From the NCBI RefSeq assembly GCF_006439395.2, contig NZ_CP083950.1:3658001-3722000 (forward strand): 64,000 nt of DNA, in the 5' to 3' direction. Source of the DNA: Mesorhizobium sp. B4-1-4 (lineage in GTDB: Bacteria > Pseudomonadota > Alphaproteobacteria > Rhizobiales > Rhizobiaceae). Shown piece after piece: positions 38,033 through 47,287 of the stretch; the first letter of the stretch is position 1; every line of letters begins with the position of its first letter. Below the pieces are notes generated by a model that saw nothing but the letters and a program-made list of their open reading frames with translations, had not been told where the DNA came from and made no database searches. The translations under genes and the position numbers were made by a program.

Positions 38033-39943
38033 ATGGACACCGGCCTGACCACCATCCCGGAAGCGGCGATCGAGAAGCATCGCGCCATCGCGCAAAGCTT
38101 CATCACCCGCATCGTCGCGCTGGAGGACCCGTCGCGCGAATCCGGCACGGCATTGGCCGGCACCAACCGCCGCTTCGTCTCGACGGTGTCGGTCGGCTCG
38201 GTGCGCCGCACGCGTGAGGTCGAGCTGTCGAAGACCGTCGGCGCCGTCCATCCCGACGACCAGTTGTTCACCATCCCGCAACACACGCTGTTGTTTCGCG
38301 CCCGGCGCGGCACGGCGATCGCGCTGGCGGTATCGGATGTTTTTGCCGAGGGCTCGGATCTCGAAAGCCTGCAGGCGAAAAATGCCCGCGCGCCCCTCGA
38401 AGGCAACGATGCCGCCATCTTCAAGAAGCTGCTGTCGGCCTCGGCCTACATTTCGGCCTTCAGCCTCGCCTCCTACCTGTTCCAGCTGATCGACAGCAAC
38501 GGCGAGGCGCCGAATGACATCCCCGAGCCGGATTTTCTCTTCGACACACCCCAGGATGCGGTGAAGTCGATCATCGCCGGCCTGGACAAGGCGATAGCAG
38601 GCTCATCCGACGATGCCGACCTGATGACTCGCGCCCGTGCCTTCGCCCGCGTCGCCATGGACGGGCTGCTGGCGCGCAAGGGCCGCTTCGACGGCATCGG
38701 CCCGTTCGAGAGCGCCCATATCCGCATCGACGTCGACGATTTCACCCTCGACGGTTTCGATGTTGCGCCCGGCAAGCGCTCCAAGCCGCTGGTGATGACC
38801 TTCAAGAAGCCCGAAGAGGTCGTCGGCAACCACATCGCCAAATACCAGTCGGTCAAGCTCGCCAAGATGCTGATGGCCTATGACTTCGAGCGCGAACTGA
38901 ACCCCTTCGTCGAACTCGGCGGCTTCCTCTTCACCTTCATCGGTGACGGTGCGCCCGGCACCGGCAAGACGACGCTGATCCAGATGATCGCCGGCCTTGT
39001 CAACGGCTACTGCCAGGTCGCAGGCTACCCCTTCGCCTATGAGAATTTCGGTGTCGACCAGATCTCGTCCTATCAAGGCAAGTCGGGCCAGAACTGCCGC
39101 CAGTTCATCAACAATGTGCTCAATCCGCGCGTCATCGGCTTCGGCACTATCGACGACATCGACCAGGTGGCGGCGCGCCGCTCCGACGACCGCGCCTCGG
39201 CCGGCCAGCAGGAAATCACCGGCGTCCTGATGGACGCCTTCGGAGGAGCGTCCACGGTCGTGCGTGGCAACTGCTCGTTCGGCATGTTTTCCAACTATCC
39301 CGAAAATGTCGACGACGCGCTGCGCCAGCGCGCCGGCGCCCGCTGGCTGGTCGACGGACCGCAGACGCGCGACGACTACATCGACATTTTTGTCCTTCTC
39401 GCCGGCAAGAACCACAAGATTCCGCTGGGCGACCACAAACTCTACGCAGCACAGGAAATCCAGCGCGCCGTCGCGGAAGCCTATGAGCAGCACGAGAAGC
39501 CGCGGGAGGACGGGCTGATGCGGGTCTATGAACGCTACATGAAGGAGAACGGCGCGCCCAGGACCATGGCCGATATCGGCACCTATCTGCGCCTGATCAA
39601 GGATGCCGAGCCACGCTTCACCGGCCGCGCCATCAAGAACATCACCGACGCCATCAAGATGCGCGCCATGGACATCGAACTTCCCGACGACTGGTTCGAG
39701 AAGCCCGAAGCCTTCATGCACAAGAGCTACGACGACAAGAAGGCGATGATCGAGGACCTGCGCGGGCCGTTTTCGATGGACATGGTGATGCAGGAGATCA
39801 ACCGCTACGCGGACAGCGAGTTCCGCTATTCCGACAAGTCCGACGATGCCGCGGTGGAAAAACTGCTGCGCGACACCCGCCTGCGCGAACGCGCGGCCCG
39901 CGAGATGGAGGAGATGAAGAAGAAGGGGCTTTGGAATGCGTGA
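38033..39943 (+). CDS. AAA-family ATPase with large N-terminal domain
   Basis: A 636-residue ATPase. The first about 290 residues form an accessory domain with no recognised motif. The ATPase core starts near residue 295: Walker A GDGAPGTGKTT (about 304-314), Walker B VIGFGTIDDIDQVA (about 367-380, Asp-Asp rather than Asp-Glu), and a sensor or arginine-finger region FSNYPENVDDALRQRAGARW (about 420-440). A C-terminal helical lid follows, ending in a charged coiled coil (LRDTRLRERAAREMEEMKKK). The length and single AAA module exclude FtsH, ClpX and MoxR. It is the likely motor of the five-gene operon. Its substrate is unknown. Confidence 0.8.
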   Translation: MDTGLTTIPEAAIEKHRAIAQSFITRIVALEDPSRESGTALAGTNRRFVSTVSVGSVRRTREVELSKTVGAVHPDDQLFTIPQHTLLFRARRGTAIALAVSDVFAEGSDLESLQAKNARAPLEGNDAAIFKKLLSASAYISAFSLASYLFQLIDSNGEAPNDIPEPDFLFDTPQDAVKSIIAGLDKAIAGSSDDADLMTRARAFARVAMDGLLARKGRFDGIGPFESAHIRIDVDDFTLDGFDVAPGKRSKPLVMTFKKPEEVVGNHIAKYQSVKLAKMLMAYDFERELNPFVELGGFLFTFIGDGAPGTGKTTLIQMIAGLVNGYCQVAGYPFAYENFGVDQISSYQGKSGQNCRQFINNVLNPRVIGFGTIDDIDQVAARRSDDRASAGQQEITGVLMDAFGGASTVVRGNCSFGMFSNYPENVDDALRQRAGARWLVDGPQTRDDYIDIFVLLAGKNHKIPLGDHKLYAAQEIQRAVAEAYEQHEKPREDGLMRVYERYMKENGAPRTMADIGTYLRLIKDAEPRFTGRAIKNITDAIKMRAMDIELPDDWFEKPEAFMHKSYDDKKAMIEDLRGPFSMDMVMQEINRYADSEFRYSDKSDDAAVEKLLRDTRLRERAAREMEEMKKKGLWNA

Positions 39944-40013
39944 GCTTCCTTCTCCCGTGAACCATCGATGGACAGGCTGCAATCACAACGTCGAAGGACG
40001 AGAGGCCGACGTT

Positions 40014-40067
40014 GACGCCCCCTCTCCCCGTCCTTCACGGGGAGAGGGTAAGGGTGAGGGGCGGCGC
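40014..40067. repeat. Left inverted repeat of the DUF559 island
   Basis: A 54-base GC-rich repeat (begins GACGCCCCCTCTCCCCGTCC, ends GTGAGGGGCGGCGC) containing its own CTCTCCCCGT-CCTTC-ACGGGGAGAG palindrome. Its inverted copy is at 40489-40543, with about one indel and one or two substitutions. The ATG of the nuclease gene begins immediately after it. Confidence 0.85.
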
Positions 40068-40482
40068 ATGCGTGGACCGAAAATCGCGACAACAAAACGG
40101 GCAAGACGTCTGCGCCAGTCGGACAACGATGCCGAAGGCGCACTTTGGACGGAATTGCGCGACCGCAGACTAAACGGCCATAAATTCGTGCGGCAGTTTC
40201 CGATAGGAACCTTCTTTGCTGACTTCGCATGTAGAGAATGCCAGCTGATTGTGGAGGTCGATGGAAGCCAGCATGCGGGCAACAAATACGATCAGGCGAG
40301 GGATCGCTTCATCGTCTCAAATGGCTGGTCTATCCTACGTTTTTGGAACATCGATGTTTTGAAAGATCGGAGCCGTGCTCGAAACGCTATTGGCTGCTAT
40401 TGAGCAGCGCTTGGAGCGCAATATCGACACGCACGACCTTCGATTTATTGCCGCCGAGGGCTATGGGGAGACATGTCTTTGA
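40068..40482 (+). pseudogene. DUF559 (Vsr-like) endonuclease gene with C-terminal frameshift
   Basis: The open frame 40068-40403 encodes 111 residues, RARRLRQSDNDAEGALWTEL, NGHKFVRQFPIGTFFADFAC, and CQLIVEVDGSQHAGNKYDQA, then RFIVSNGWSILRFWNIDVL. This is the DUF559 core, a restriction-endonuclease-like fold with the D-x(n)-E-V-D catalytic set. After residue about 99 the frame ends abruptly in RARNAIGCY. Moving one base near 40368 restores GAVLETLLAAIEQRLERNI and runs to a stop at 40480-40482, so one extra base is likely. It stands in the island between the ATPase gene and its normal neighbour, flanked by inverted repeats. Activity of the shortened protein is doubtful. Confidence 0.75.
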
Positions 40483-40488
40483 CCGTCT

Positions 40489-40543
40489 GCGCTGCCCCTC
40501 ACCCTTACCCTCTCCCCGTGAAGGACGGGGAGAGGGAGGCGTC
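40489..40543. repeat. Right inverted repeat of the DUF559 island
   Basis: A 55-base inverted copy of 40014-40067 (begins GCGCTGCCCCTCACCCTTAC, ends GGGAGGCGTC). With the left copy it brackets the DUF559 gene and lies 48 bases before the next operon gene. Confidence 0.85.
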
Positions 40544-40591
40544 AGCGTTGGCGCTTCGCCTTATCAGGCAAAGCCCCTCGGACCCTTCAAC

Positions 40592-41893
40592 ATGATCAGC
40601 AAAAAACCTGACCTCCTCCGCGACAATGAGCTGATCTACGGCCGGCTGCTTACAGTCGACGAGCCGCATCTCATCCAGCGCTACAACAAGGCGCTTGCCG
40701 CCTTCGGCCTCGAGCCCACCAAGCTGGAGAGCTTCCAGATCGACCGCACCGGCTTCTCGCCGGAAGTGGCCGAGGAGTGCGGCGACTATGACTATCTCGA
40801 CCCCAACGAGGTCAATCGCCGCTTCATCATCCTGACGCCCTCGCAGATCGACCTGCCGGTGGTGCACACCGCCTTCTCCAACACCTCGCAGCTGATGTTC
40901 GAGTTCATGACCAGGAACCAGCGCGCCATCGACGCGCTGACCATCAAGGACGTCATCTACGGCGAGATCGAGGACTCCGTTCCCAAGGTCAACGAAATCG
41001 AGGATCTACTGTCGATCAACCAGGTCGAGTTCAAGGTGCTGTCGGCCGAGAATGTGCTGGGCAAGGCCGCCGAACTCGGCAAGCTCGTCGACCGGCTGAA
41101 ACAGGAACCCGACGCCTGGCGCGACAATGCGATGCTGACCCGCATGGTGGACCTGGCCAAGGTCTGCGGCGACATCCGCGAGAACGCGCTGGTGCCCGAC
41201 CAGGTGATCTTCCGCCATAGCGCCTACTGGACCAGCCATTTCGGCGGACTCTATGTCTTCGTCGATCCCGACATGACGACCGTGATCAGCGACCCGGCCG
41301 CCCCCGGCTTTCGCCGCTCGCGGCCATGGCAGGTGAGCTATCTCTCGATCAACGATGCCGACAAGGTGTTCAAGTTCCTGGCCGCCACCGGCCGCATCGA
41401 GCTGCCCCGCGCTTCCTGGATCGAGGCGTCCGGCTATCTCGAACACCGCGCCGAGATGGTGGTGCGCACGCTGATCCATGACGCCGAGCCGAACCGCAAC
41501 CTTACCGATGTCGACAAGATCTGGCTGCAGACCTGGATCCAGAGCCATGCCGACCTGATCACCAGGGACGGCAATTTCCCCTTCCTCAACGCCGCCAAGC
41601 GCGAGATCGCCCAGCTCGGCCATCTCAAGATCGAGGACGTCCTGCCGCGGCAGCGTTTCCTGGTGATCCGCGCCAAGCCTGACTATCCCGACGCCTGGCT
41701 GACCAACAGGCTGATTTCGGATTTCGTGCCGGCGGACTTCGTCTCGCGCTACATCTTCAACAAGGACCGGTTCTACAAGGACTATGACGGCTTCAGCGAC
41801 GCCTGGCGATCGCATGTTGTCGACGTTCTGAAAACCACATATTTGAAGGACAAAGTGGCGTTTCGCACGCGCCTCTACGGCCTGACTGACTGA
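40592..41893 (+). CDS. Soluble protein of unknown function, fourth gene of the AAA/DUF2333 operon
   Basis: A 433-residue protein with no signal or membrane helix. It begins MISKKPDLLRDNELIYGRLL and contains segments RFIILTPSQIDLPVVHTAFS, VIFRHSAYWTSHFGGLYVFV and RFLVIRAKPDYPDAWLTNRL. I associate it with a family named DUF6638, but from memory only. ATG 40592 is used; the long upstream part of the frame crosses the repeat island and is not real coding sequence. It is 14 bases upstream of the DUF2333 gene, and was probably close to the ATPase gene before the island arose. Confidence 0.7.
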   Translation: MISKKPDLLRDNELIYGRLLTVDEPHLIQRYNKALAAFGLEPTKLESFQIDRTGFSPEVAEECGDYDYLDPNEVNRRFIILTPSQIDLPVVHTAFSNTSQLMFEFMTRNQRAIDALTIKDVIYGEIEDSVPKVNEIEDLLSINQVEFKVLSAENVLGKAAELGKLVDRLKQEPDAWRDNAMLTRMVDLAKVCGDIRENALVPDQVIFRHSAYWTSHFGGLYVFVDPDMTTVISDPAAPGFRRSRPWQVSYLSINDADKVFKFLAATGRIELPRASWIEASGYLEHRAEMVVRTLIHDAEPNRNLTDVDKIWLQTWIQSHADLITRDGNFPFLNAAKREIAQLGHLKIEDVLPRQRFLVIRAKPDYPDAWLTNRLISDFVPADFVSRYIFNKDRFYKDYDGFSDAWRSHVVDVLKTTYLKDKVAFRTRLYGLTD

Positions 41894-41907
41894 GGGGTGA
41901 CACAGCC

Positions 41908-43026
41908 ATGCTCGATCCGATCGTGAACTTTTTCACCCGGATTTTCCAATGGATCGGCCGCGGCATCGGCCTCGTCATCGGAGTCATCCTGTGGCCGTTC
42001 ATGTGGGCCGGGCGCTGGTACACGCAGCGCGGCTGGATCCTCAAGGCCTTGGTCGCCCTCGCGCTGCTGGTGCTTGTCGGCCTCTACGCCAACTTCTTCT
42101 ACGCCACCCAATGGTGGCGCAATTTCAACCCGAACTATCCCGACACCTACAGCTTCGAGAAACGCAATGTTTCCGCCGGCGAACAGGTTGCCGCCGGCGC
42201 CGGCACCGACACGGCAAAGACCTGCGGCAACTCCGGCATCGCTCAGATTGCCGCCGACCTGATCGACTTCAACGTCAATCAGAACGCCTGGGTCTCGTCG
42301 ATGGTCCTCTACAAACTCGGCCTGTTCGGCATCGACTGGGACGACACGCCATGGATGGACAACAAGGCTTCGTTCCAGCGCGGCATCAATCAGGCGGTGC
42401 GGCGCACAGCCACCGAGCTTGCCGACAACCTCGGCCGTGTGCGTACCACCTCGCAGATCGACACCAATCTCCAGGATGCCCGCGGCCAGCTGCAGTATGA
42501 CGAGTCCATCTGGTATATCAGCCGCAACGGCATGACCGCTACCACGCCTAGCATGTATCGGCGCGCGATGGGCAATCTGCGCTCTTTCAACGCCCGCCTC
42601 GCCACCTGCCAGGCGACTTTCGATGCCCGCGCGGATAATCTGAAGCAATATATCGATCGCATCGCCAGCGACATCGGCTCGACCTCGGCCATCCTCAAGG
42701 AGCGCGCCGAAAACCACAACAATGGCTGGTTCGACTTCCGTGCCGACGACCGCTACTGGTTCGCCTATGGCCAGCTCTATGCCTATTATGGCCTGATGAA
42801 GGGCGCCCAGGCCGATTTCGAGGGCGTCATCAAGGAAAAGCACCTGCAGAGCCTGTGGGACACGATGGACGCGCAGTTCGTCTCGGCGCTGCGCATCCAG
42901 CCTTTCATCATCGCCAACGGCCGGGAGGATGGCTGGCTGCTGCCGACACATCTGACGACCATGGGCTTCTACGTGCTTCGGGTGCGTTCCAACATGGTTG
43001 AAATCAGCAACGTGCTGACGCAGTAA
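41908..43026 (+). CDS. DUF2333 family membrane-anchored protein
   Basis: A 372-residue envelope protein. The N-terminus has a first hydrophobic stretch (GRGIGLVIGVILWPFMWAGR, about 18-37) and a second clear membrane helix (ALVALALLVLVGLYANFFYA, about 47-66). The remainder, about 300 residues, is probably periplasmic and helical (NAWVSSMVLYKLGLFGIDWD, RADDRYWFAYGQLYAYYGLM) with two Cys residues. It matches DUF2333, a family of unknown role in proteobacteria. It is the last gene of the operon and would tether the soluble AAA and coiled-coil parts to the inner membrane. Confidence 0.85.
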   Translation: MLDPIVNFFTRIFQWIGRGIGLVIGVILWPFMWAGRWYTQRGWILKALVALALLVLVGLYANFFYATQWWRNFNPNYPDTYSFEKRNVSAGEQVAAGAGTDTAKTCGNSGIAQIAADLIDFNVNQNAWVSSMVLYKLGLFGIDWDDTPWMDNKASFQRGINQAVRRTATELADNLGRVRTTSQIDTNLQDARGQLQYDESIWYISRNGMTATTPSMYRRAMGNLRSFNARLATCQATFDARADNLKQYIDRIASDIGSTSAILKERAENHNNGWFDFRADDRYWFAYGQLYAYYGLMKGAQADFEGVIKEKHLQSLWDTMDAQFVSALRIQPFIIANGREDGWLLPTHLTTMGFYVLRVRSNMVEISNVLTQ

Positions 43027-43339
43027 CGCTGTTCGGCTACAACCTCCGGTGATGGCGAATTTGCGCCGTCGCTTCTGTCGCATTCCGTGCATTGTGCGGC
43101 TGTTTTGAGACGGCGGAGACGCCCCTGCTCTGGCTTCTATACGGCGCGGCAAGCGGAGCCAGAAAGAACCGAGGAGAGGTCGGCCGGCCGCGGATGAATT
43201 TTCTTCATAGGAAACATAGTTGCATGAAAGTTGACGCCACGGCTGCGACAGGGTTAGATGCCCGCGCGTCCGGTTCCAGCCTTCTTGCGAGCGACATCAA
43301 CCCCGTCCCCTCCACCGTCCAATCCAGAGGAAAGCCGTC
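43027..43339. other. Intergenic region upstream of fhs, nothing recognised
   Basis: These 313 bases between the DUF2333 gene and fhs contain no convincing gene, RNA or repeat. A ribosome site for fhs (AGAGGAAAG) is present at the end. A stretch around 43195-43240 is AT-richer than its surroundings and may hold the fhs promoter, but I cannot assign -35 and -10 boxes with confidence. Confidence 0.4.
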
Positions 43340-45019
43340 ATGGCCGAAGTGAAGTCCGACATCGAGATCGCGCGTGGCGCTAAGAAAAAGCAGATCCAGG
43401 AGATAGGCCAGAAGATCGGCATCCCGACCGAACATCTGCTGCCCTACGGCCACGACAAGGCCAAGATATCAGCCGAATTCATCAAGTCGGTGAAGGGCAA
43501 CAAGGACGGCAAGCTGATCCTGGTCACCGCCATCAACCCGACCCCGGCCGGCGAAGGCAAGACGACCACCACCGTCGGCCTTGGTGACGGCCTGAACCGC
43601 ATCGGCAAGAAGGCCATCATCTGCATCCGCGAGGCCTCGCTCGGCCCGAATTTCGGCGTCAAGGGCGGTGCCGCCGGCGGCGGCTACGCGCAAGTCGTGC
43701 CGATGGAGGACATGAACCTCCACTTCACCGGCGACTTCCACGCCATCACCACCGCGCACAATCTTCTGTCGGCGCTGATCGACAACCACATCTACTGGGG
43801 CAACGAGCTCGGCATCGACACGCGCCGCGTCGTGTGGCGCCGCGTCATGGACATGAACGACCGGGCGCTGCGCGAGATCATCTGCTCGCTCGGCGGCGTC
43901 GCCAACGGTTTCCCGCGCGAAGCCGGTTTCGACATCACCGTCGCCTCGGAAGTCATGGCCATCCTGTGCCTTGCCACCGACCTGAAGGATCTGGAAAAGC
44001 GCCTCGGCGACATCATCGTCGCCTACCGCCGCGACAAGTCGCCGGTCTATGCCCGCGACCTCAAGGCCGACGGCGCCATGGCCGTCCTGCTCAAGGACGC
44101 CATGCAGCCCAACCTGGTGCAGACGCTGGAAAATAACCCCGCCTTCGTCCATGGCGGCCCGTTCGCCAACATCGCGCATGGCTGCAACTCGGTCGTCGCC
44201 ACCACGACGGCGCTGAAGCTCGCCGACTATGTCGTCACCGAAGCCGGCTTCGGCGCCGACCTTGGTGCTGAAAAATTCTTCGACATCAAGTGCCGCAAGG
44301 CGGGCCTCAAGCCGGCAGCTGCCGTCATCGTCGCCACCGTGCGCGCCATGAAGATGAATGGTGGCGTCAAGAAGGAAGACCTTGGCAAGGAAAACATCGA
44401 GGCGGTGAAGAAGGGCTGCGCCAACCTTGGTCGCCACATCGAGAATATCAGGCAGTTCGGCGTGCCGGCGGTGGTTGCCATCAACCACTTCTATTCCGAC
44501 ACCGACGCCGAAATTCAGGCGATGAAGGACTATGTCGCCTCGATGGGCGAAGAGGCGATCCTGTGCAAGCACTGGGCCAACGGCTCGGCCGGCATCGAGG
44601 ACCTCGCCAACAAGGTGGTGGCGCTGGCCGAATCCGGCGCCTCGCAGTTCGCGCCGCTCTATCCCGACGCCATGCCGCTGTTCGAGAAGATCAACACCAT
44701 CGTCCAGCGCATCTATCGCGGCTCGGAAGCGATCGCCGACAAGTCGGTGCGCGACCAGTTGCATGCCTGGGAACAGGCTGGCTACGGCAACCTCCCGGTC
44801 TGCATGGCCAAGACCCAGTATTCATTCTCGACCGACCCGAACCTGCGCGGCGCGCCGACCGGCCACACCGTGCCGGTGCGCGAGGTCAGGCTTTCGGCGG
44901 GTGCCGGCTTCGTCGTCATCATCTGCGGCGAGGTCATGACCATGCCGGGCCTGCCCAAGGCGCCGTCCTCGGAAAAGATCTTCCTCAACGAGGCCGGCCA
45001 GATCGAAGGCCTGTTCTAA
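43340..45019 (+). CDS. fhs: Formate--tetrahydrofolate ligase
   Basis: A 559-residue formyl-THF synthetase that makes 10-formyl-THF from formate, THF and ATP. The P-loop is [18 protein letters not shown] (about residues 68-85). Other conserved blocks include [40 protein letters not shown] and [20 protein letters not shown] near the C-terminus. The length is typical of the bacterial tetrameric enzyme. It links one-carbon units from formate or methylotrophic and purine pathways. It is a single-gene unit with its own terminator. Confidence 0.97.
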   Translation: MAEVKSDIEIARGAKKKQIQEIGQKIGIPTEHLLPYGHDKAKISAEFIKSVKGNKDGKLILVTAINPTPAGEGKTTTTVGLGDGLNRIGKKAIICIREASLGPNFGVKGGAAGGGYAQVVPMEDMNLHFTGDFHAITTAHNLLSALIDNHIYWGNELGIDTRRVVWRRVMDMNDRALREIICSLGGVANGFPREAGFDITVASEVMAILCLATDLKDLEKRLGDIIVAYRRDKSPVYARDLKADGAMAVLLKDAMQPNLVQTLENNPAFVHGGPFANIAHGCNSVVATTTALKLADYVVTEAGFGADLGAEKFFDIKCRKAGLKPAAAVIVATVRAMKMNGGVKKEDLGKENIEAVKKGCANLGRHIENIRQFGVPAVVAINHFYSDTDAEIQAMKDYVASMGEEAILCKHWANGSAGIEDLANKVVALAESGASQFAPLYPDAMPLFEKINTIVQRIYRGSEAIADKSVRDQLHAWEQAGYGNLPVCMAKTQYSFSTDPNLRGAPTGHTVPVREVRLSAGAGFVVIICGEVMTMPGLPKAPSSEKIFLNEAGQIEGLF

Positions 45020-45040
45020 GCCTCGTGGTATCGACGGACA

Positions 45041-45066
45041 AAAGGGCGCCGGGTGGCGCCCTTTTT
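45041..45066 (+). terminator. Intrinsic terminator after fhs
   Basis: AAAGGGCGCC (45041-45050) pairs with GGCGCCCTTT (45055-45064) around the loop GGGT, followed by more T. It is bidirectional and also lies just beyond the convergent hydrolase gene. Confidence 0.88.
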
Positions 45067-45083
45067 CATTCGGGACGACCCGT

Positions 45084-45728
45084 CTACGCGGCGTTGCGCG
45101 CCAGCGCCCGCTGGTTCGATGCATAGATCGTATCACGCTCCGGCAAAGCGCCCGTCTTCAGGCATTCGATCCATTCGGCGGTCTTCAGCACCGCCGCGAA
45201 GCGCGACTGCAGGATGATCGTGATCACGCGGTGGATCTCCTCGGCCGAGGCATAGCCGGCGCCGTTGGCGTAGGGCACCGAACCGGCCGCATCGGACAGG
45301 AACTCGACCGCAAAGCCCATATGCACGGCATGGATGATGGTCGACAGGTCGCAATTGTGCGTCATGTAGCCGACGACCGTGATCGTATCGATGACATTGG
45401 CCCTTAGCCATTCCTCAAGGTCGGTGCCGGTGAAGGCCGATGGCAGCATCTTCTCGACATAATGGTCACGGCCGCGCCGTGCGATTTCGGGATGCAGTTC
45501 GCCGCCATGGCTGCCCTTGGCGAAGACCGGTGACGTCTCGGGCGCCATCTGCTTGACGACGACCACCTTGATACCGGCCGCTGCCGCCGCGTCCATCGCA
45601 CGCGCCACATTGACGACGCTGTCAGGGAATGGCGGATGCTGGATGGCGAGATTGCCACCATCATAGTCGTTCTGGACGTCGATGACGACGAGCGCGCGGC
45701 GCGGCGTTGCGGTGGCAGGGTCAGACAT
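45084..45728 (-). CDS. Isochorismatase-family cysteine hydrolase
   Basis: A 214-residue cysteine hydrolase. The catalytic triad is visible: Asp in ALVVIDVQNDY, Lys in HYVEKMLPSAF and Cys in VGYMTHNCDLST. A cis-peptide turn precedes the Cys as usual. The family includes nicotinamidase and amidohydrolases of small amides or ureas; the substrate is not clear here. ATG 45728 is used because the upstream open frame is antisense to the next regulator's leader. It is divergent from the GlxA-type regulator, across 120 bases, and is the likely regulated target. Confidence 0.85.
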   Translation of the reverse strand: MSDPATATPRRALVVIDVQNDYDGGNLAIQHPPFPDSVVNVARAMDAAAAAGIKVVVVKQMAPETSPVFAKGSHGGELHPEIARRGRDHYVEKMLPSAFTGTDLEEWLRANVIDTITVVGYMTHNCDLSTIIHAVHMGFAVEFLSDAAGSVPYANGAGYASAEEIHRVITIILQSRFAAVLKTAEWIECLKTGALPERDTIYASNQRALARNAA

Positions 45729-45848
45729 GGTGTTTTCCTTTCCGGCTTGAATGCGATGACCGAAAATAGGCAGGTCGCCGAGCTGCCAAAAGTGACCCAA
45801 TTGACATCATCCGAAAGAATTGGGACAATCCGCATTCAACTGTCGGAA

Positions 45849-46835
45849 ATGCCCATGACCGCCCCGATCATTGCCGTGCTTGCCTTCGATGGTATCAGCC
45901 CGTTCCATCTCTCCGTGCCCTGCCTGGTGTTCGGCGCCGACCGCACCAGGCTCGGCCTGCCGCGCTTCGACTTCCGCGTCTGCGGGGTCGAGGACGGGTT
46001 GATCCAGACCGATGCCGGGCTGAGCATTGTTGTCCGGCACGGGCTGTCCGCGCTCGACGATGCCGATATCATCATCATTCCAAGCTGGAAGGATCTGGAA
46101 GCCCCGCTGGCCAGGCCGCTCCACGAAGCGCTCGGCCGCGCGCACCGGCGCGGGGCGCTGATTGTCGGCCTCTGTCTCGGCACCTTTGCCATCGCCGCCG
46201 CCGGCCTTCTTTCGGGACGGAAAGCAACCACGCACTGGGCCTATACGGACCAGCTGCGGGACCTGCACCCCGACATTTCAGTCGATGCGGATGTGCTCTA
46301 TGTCGATGAAGGCGACATCGTCACCTCCGCCGGCGTCGCCGCCGGCCTGGACTGCTGTCTGCATATCGTGCGCGCCCGTTACGGCGCCGAGGCGGCGCTG
46401 CGGCTCGCCCGGCACGTCGTGCTGTCGCCGCACCGGCAGGGCGGGCAGGCGCAGTTCATCGAACGCCCCGTCGCGAAAAGTGCGAACGCCGACCGCTTCA
46501 CCGGGGCCCTCGACGCGGTGCGCGCCACGCTTGGCGAGGCGCACAGTCTCGACAGCGTCGCCGAGGCCGCCGGCCTGACCCGGCGTACCTTCACCCGCCG
46601 CTTCCAGAAATCGATCGGCACCAGCTTCGGCGACTGGCTGACCGGTCAGCGCATCGAACTGGCGCAGCGGTTGCTGGAAGCCACGGAAAAATCGATGGAC
46701 ATGGTGGCCTTCGAGGCCGGCTTCGGCAGCGCCACATCGCTGCGCCAGCACTTTGCCGCAAGGCTCAGGACGTCGCCGGCGCAATACCGGCGGGAATTCT
46801 CAAGGCGGGCTGACGGACAGATAGCGCATGCCTGA
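45849..46835 (+). CDS. GlxA-family transcriptional regulator (DJ-1/PfpI plus AraC domains)
   Basis: A 328-residue regulator. The N-terminal DJ-1/PfpI-like domain (IIAVLAFDGISPFHLSVPCL, then GALIVGLCLGTFAIAAAGLL with the nucleophile-elbow Cys) is followed by a C-terminal AraC-type DNA-binding domain with two helix-turn-helix units, HSLDSVAEAAGLTRRTFTRR and MDMVAFEAGFGSATSLRQHF. Such regulators respond to small amines or amides. It is divergent from the cysteine hydrolase gene, which it probably controls. ATG 45849 is preferred over the long 5' extension. Confidence 0.92.
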   Translation: MPMTAPIIAVLAFDGISPFHLSVPCLVFGADRTRLGLPRFDFRVCGVEDGLIQTDAGLSIVVRHGLSALDDADIIIIPSWKDLEAPLARPLHEALGRAHRRGALIVGLCLGTFAIAAAGLLSGRKATTHWAYTDQLRDLHPDISVDADVLYVDEGDIVTSAGVAAGLDCCLHIVRARYGAEAALRLARHVVLSPHRQGGQAQFIERPVAKSANADRFTGALDAVRATLGEAHSLDSVAEAAGLTRRTFTRRFQKSIGTSFGDWLTGQRIELAQRLLEATEKSMDMVAFEAGFGSATSLRQHFAARLRTSPAQYRREFSRRADGQIAHA

Positions 46836-46849
46836 TCGGTTGAAGAGAC

Positions 46850-47145
46850 TCAGCCACGCTTGACCGGTCGCGCCGGATTGCCAACGACGGTCGCATTGGC
46901 CGGCACGTCGCGCGTCACCACAGCGCCCGCCCCGACGATGGCGCCTTCGCCGATGCTGACGCCGCCGAGGATGACGGCGCTGCCACCGATCCAGGCATCG
47001 GCGCCGAGTTGCCGCGCTGTCGCGGCGGCAGCGTCTTGTGCTCGAACAATGCGTCGCGCACGATGCCGCGCAGACTCTCCAGTTCGCTATCCAGGAAGGT
47101 GTACCATTCGCCATCGGCCATCTCGCCGCGCTCACTTTCAGACAT
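46850..47145 (-). pseudogene. Remnant of a sugar (maltose) O-acetyltransferase gene
   Basis: The start is intact: AGGAGA precedes ATG 47145 and encodes [20 protein letters not shown], then [20 protein letters not shown], the normal N-terminal domain of MAT/NodL-like acetyltransferases. It then jumps, in another frame, to the C-terminal left-handed beta-helix: [20 protein letters not shown], then [20 protein letters not shown] and a stop at 46850-46852. About 80 to 90 residues of the middle, including the catalytic His region, are missing. So an internal deletion with frameshift has destroyed the gene. Intact members have about 185 residues. Confidence 0.8.
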
Positions 47146-47287
47146 GGCGATATCTCCTCTTCGAATTGCAGCCAAAGCACAGTTGGTTCCGGCGGGAAAA
47201 CACCAAGGTCTATATCGCAGCTGGTCAAATACCCGGCTATGGTGGCGTGTCTTTGCCTGCAGCCCGTCCGGCATTTGAGGGGGAATC

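Noticed and set aside
43027-43339. Riboswitch upstream of fhs
   Set aside because: The region has no arrangement that I can match to a folate or SAM riboswitch.
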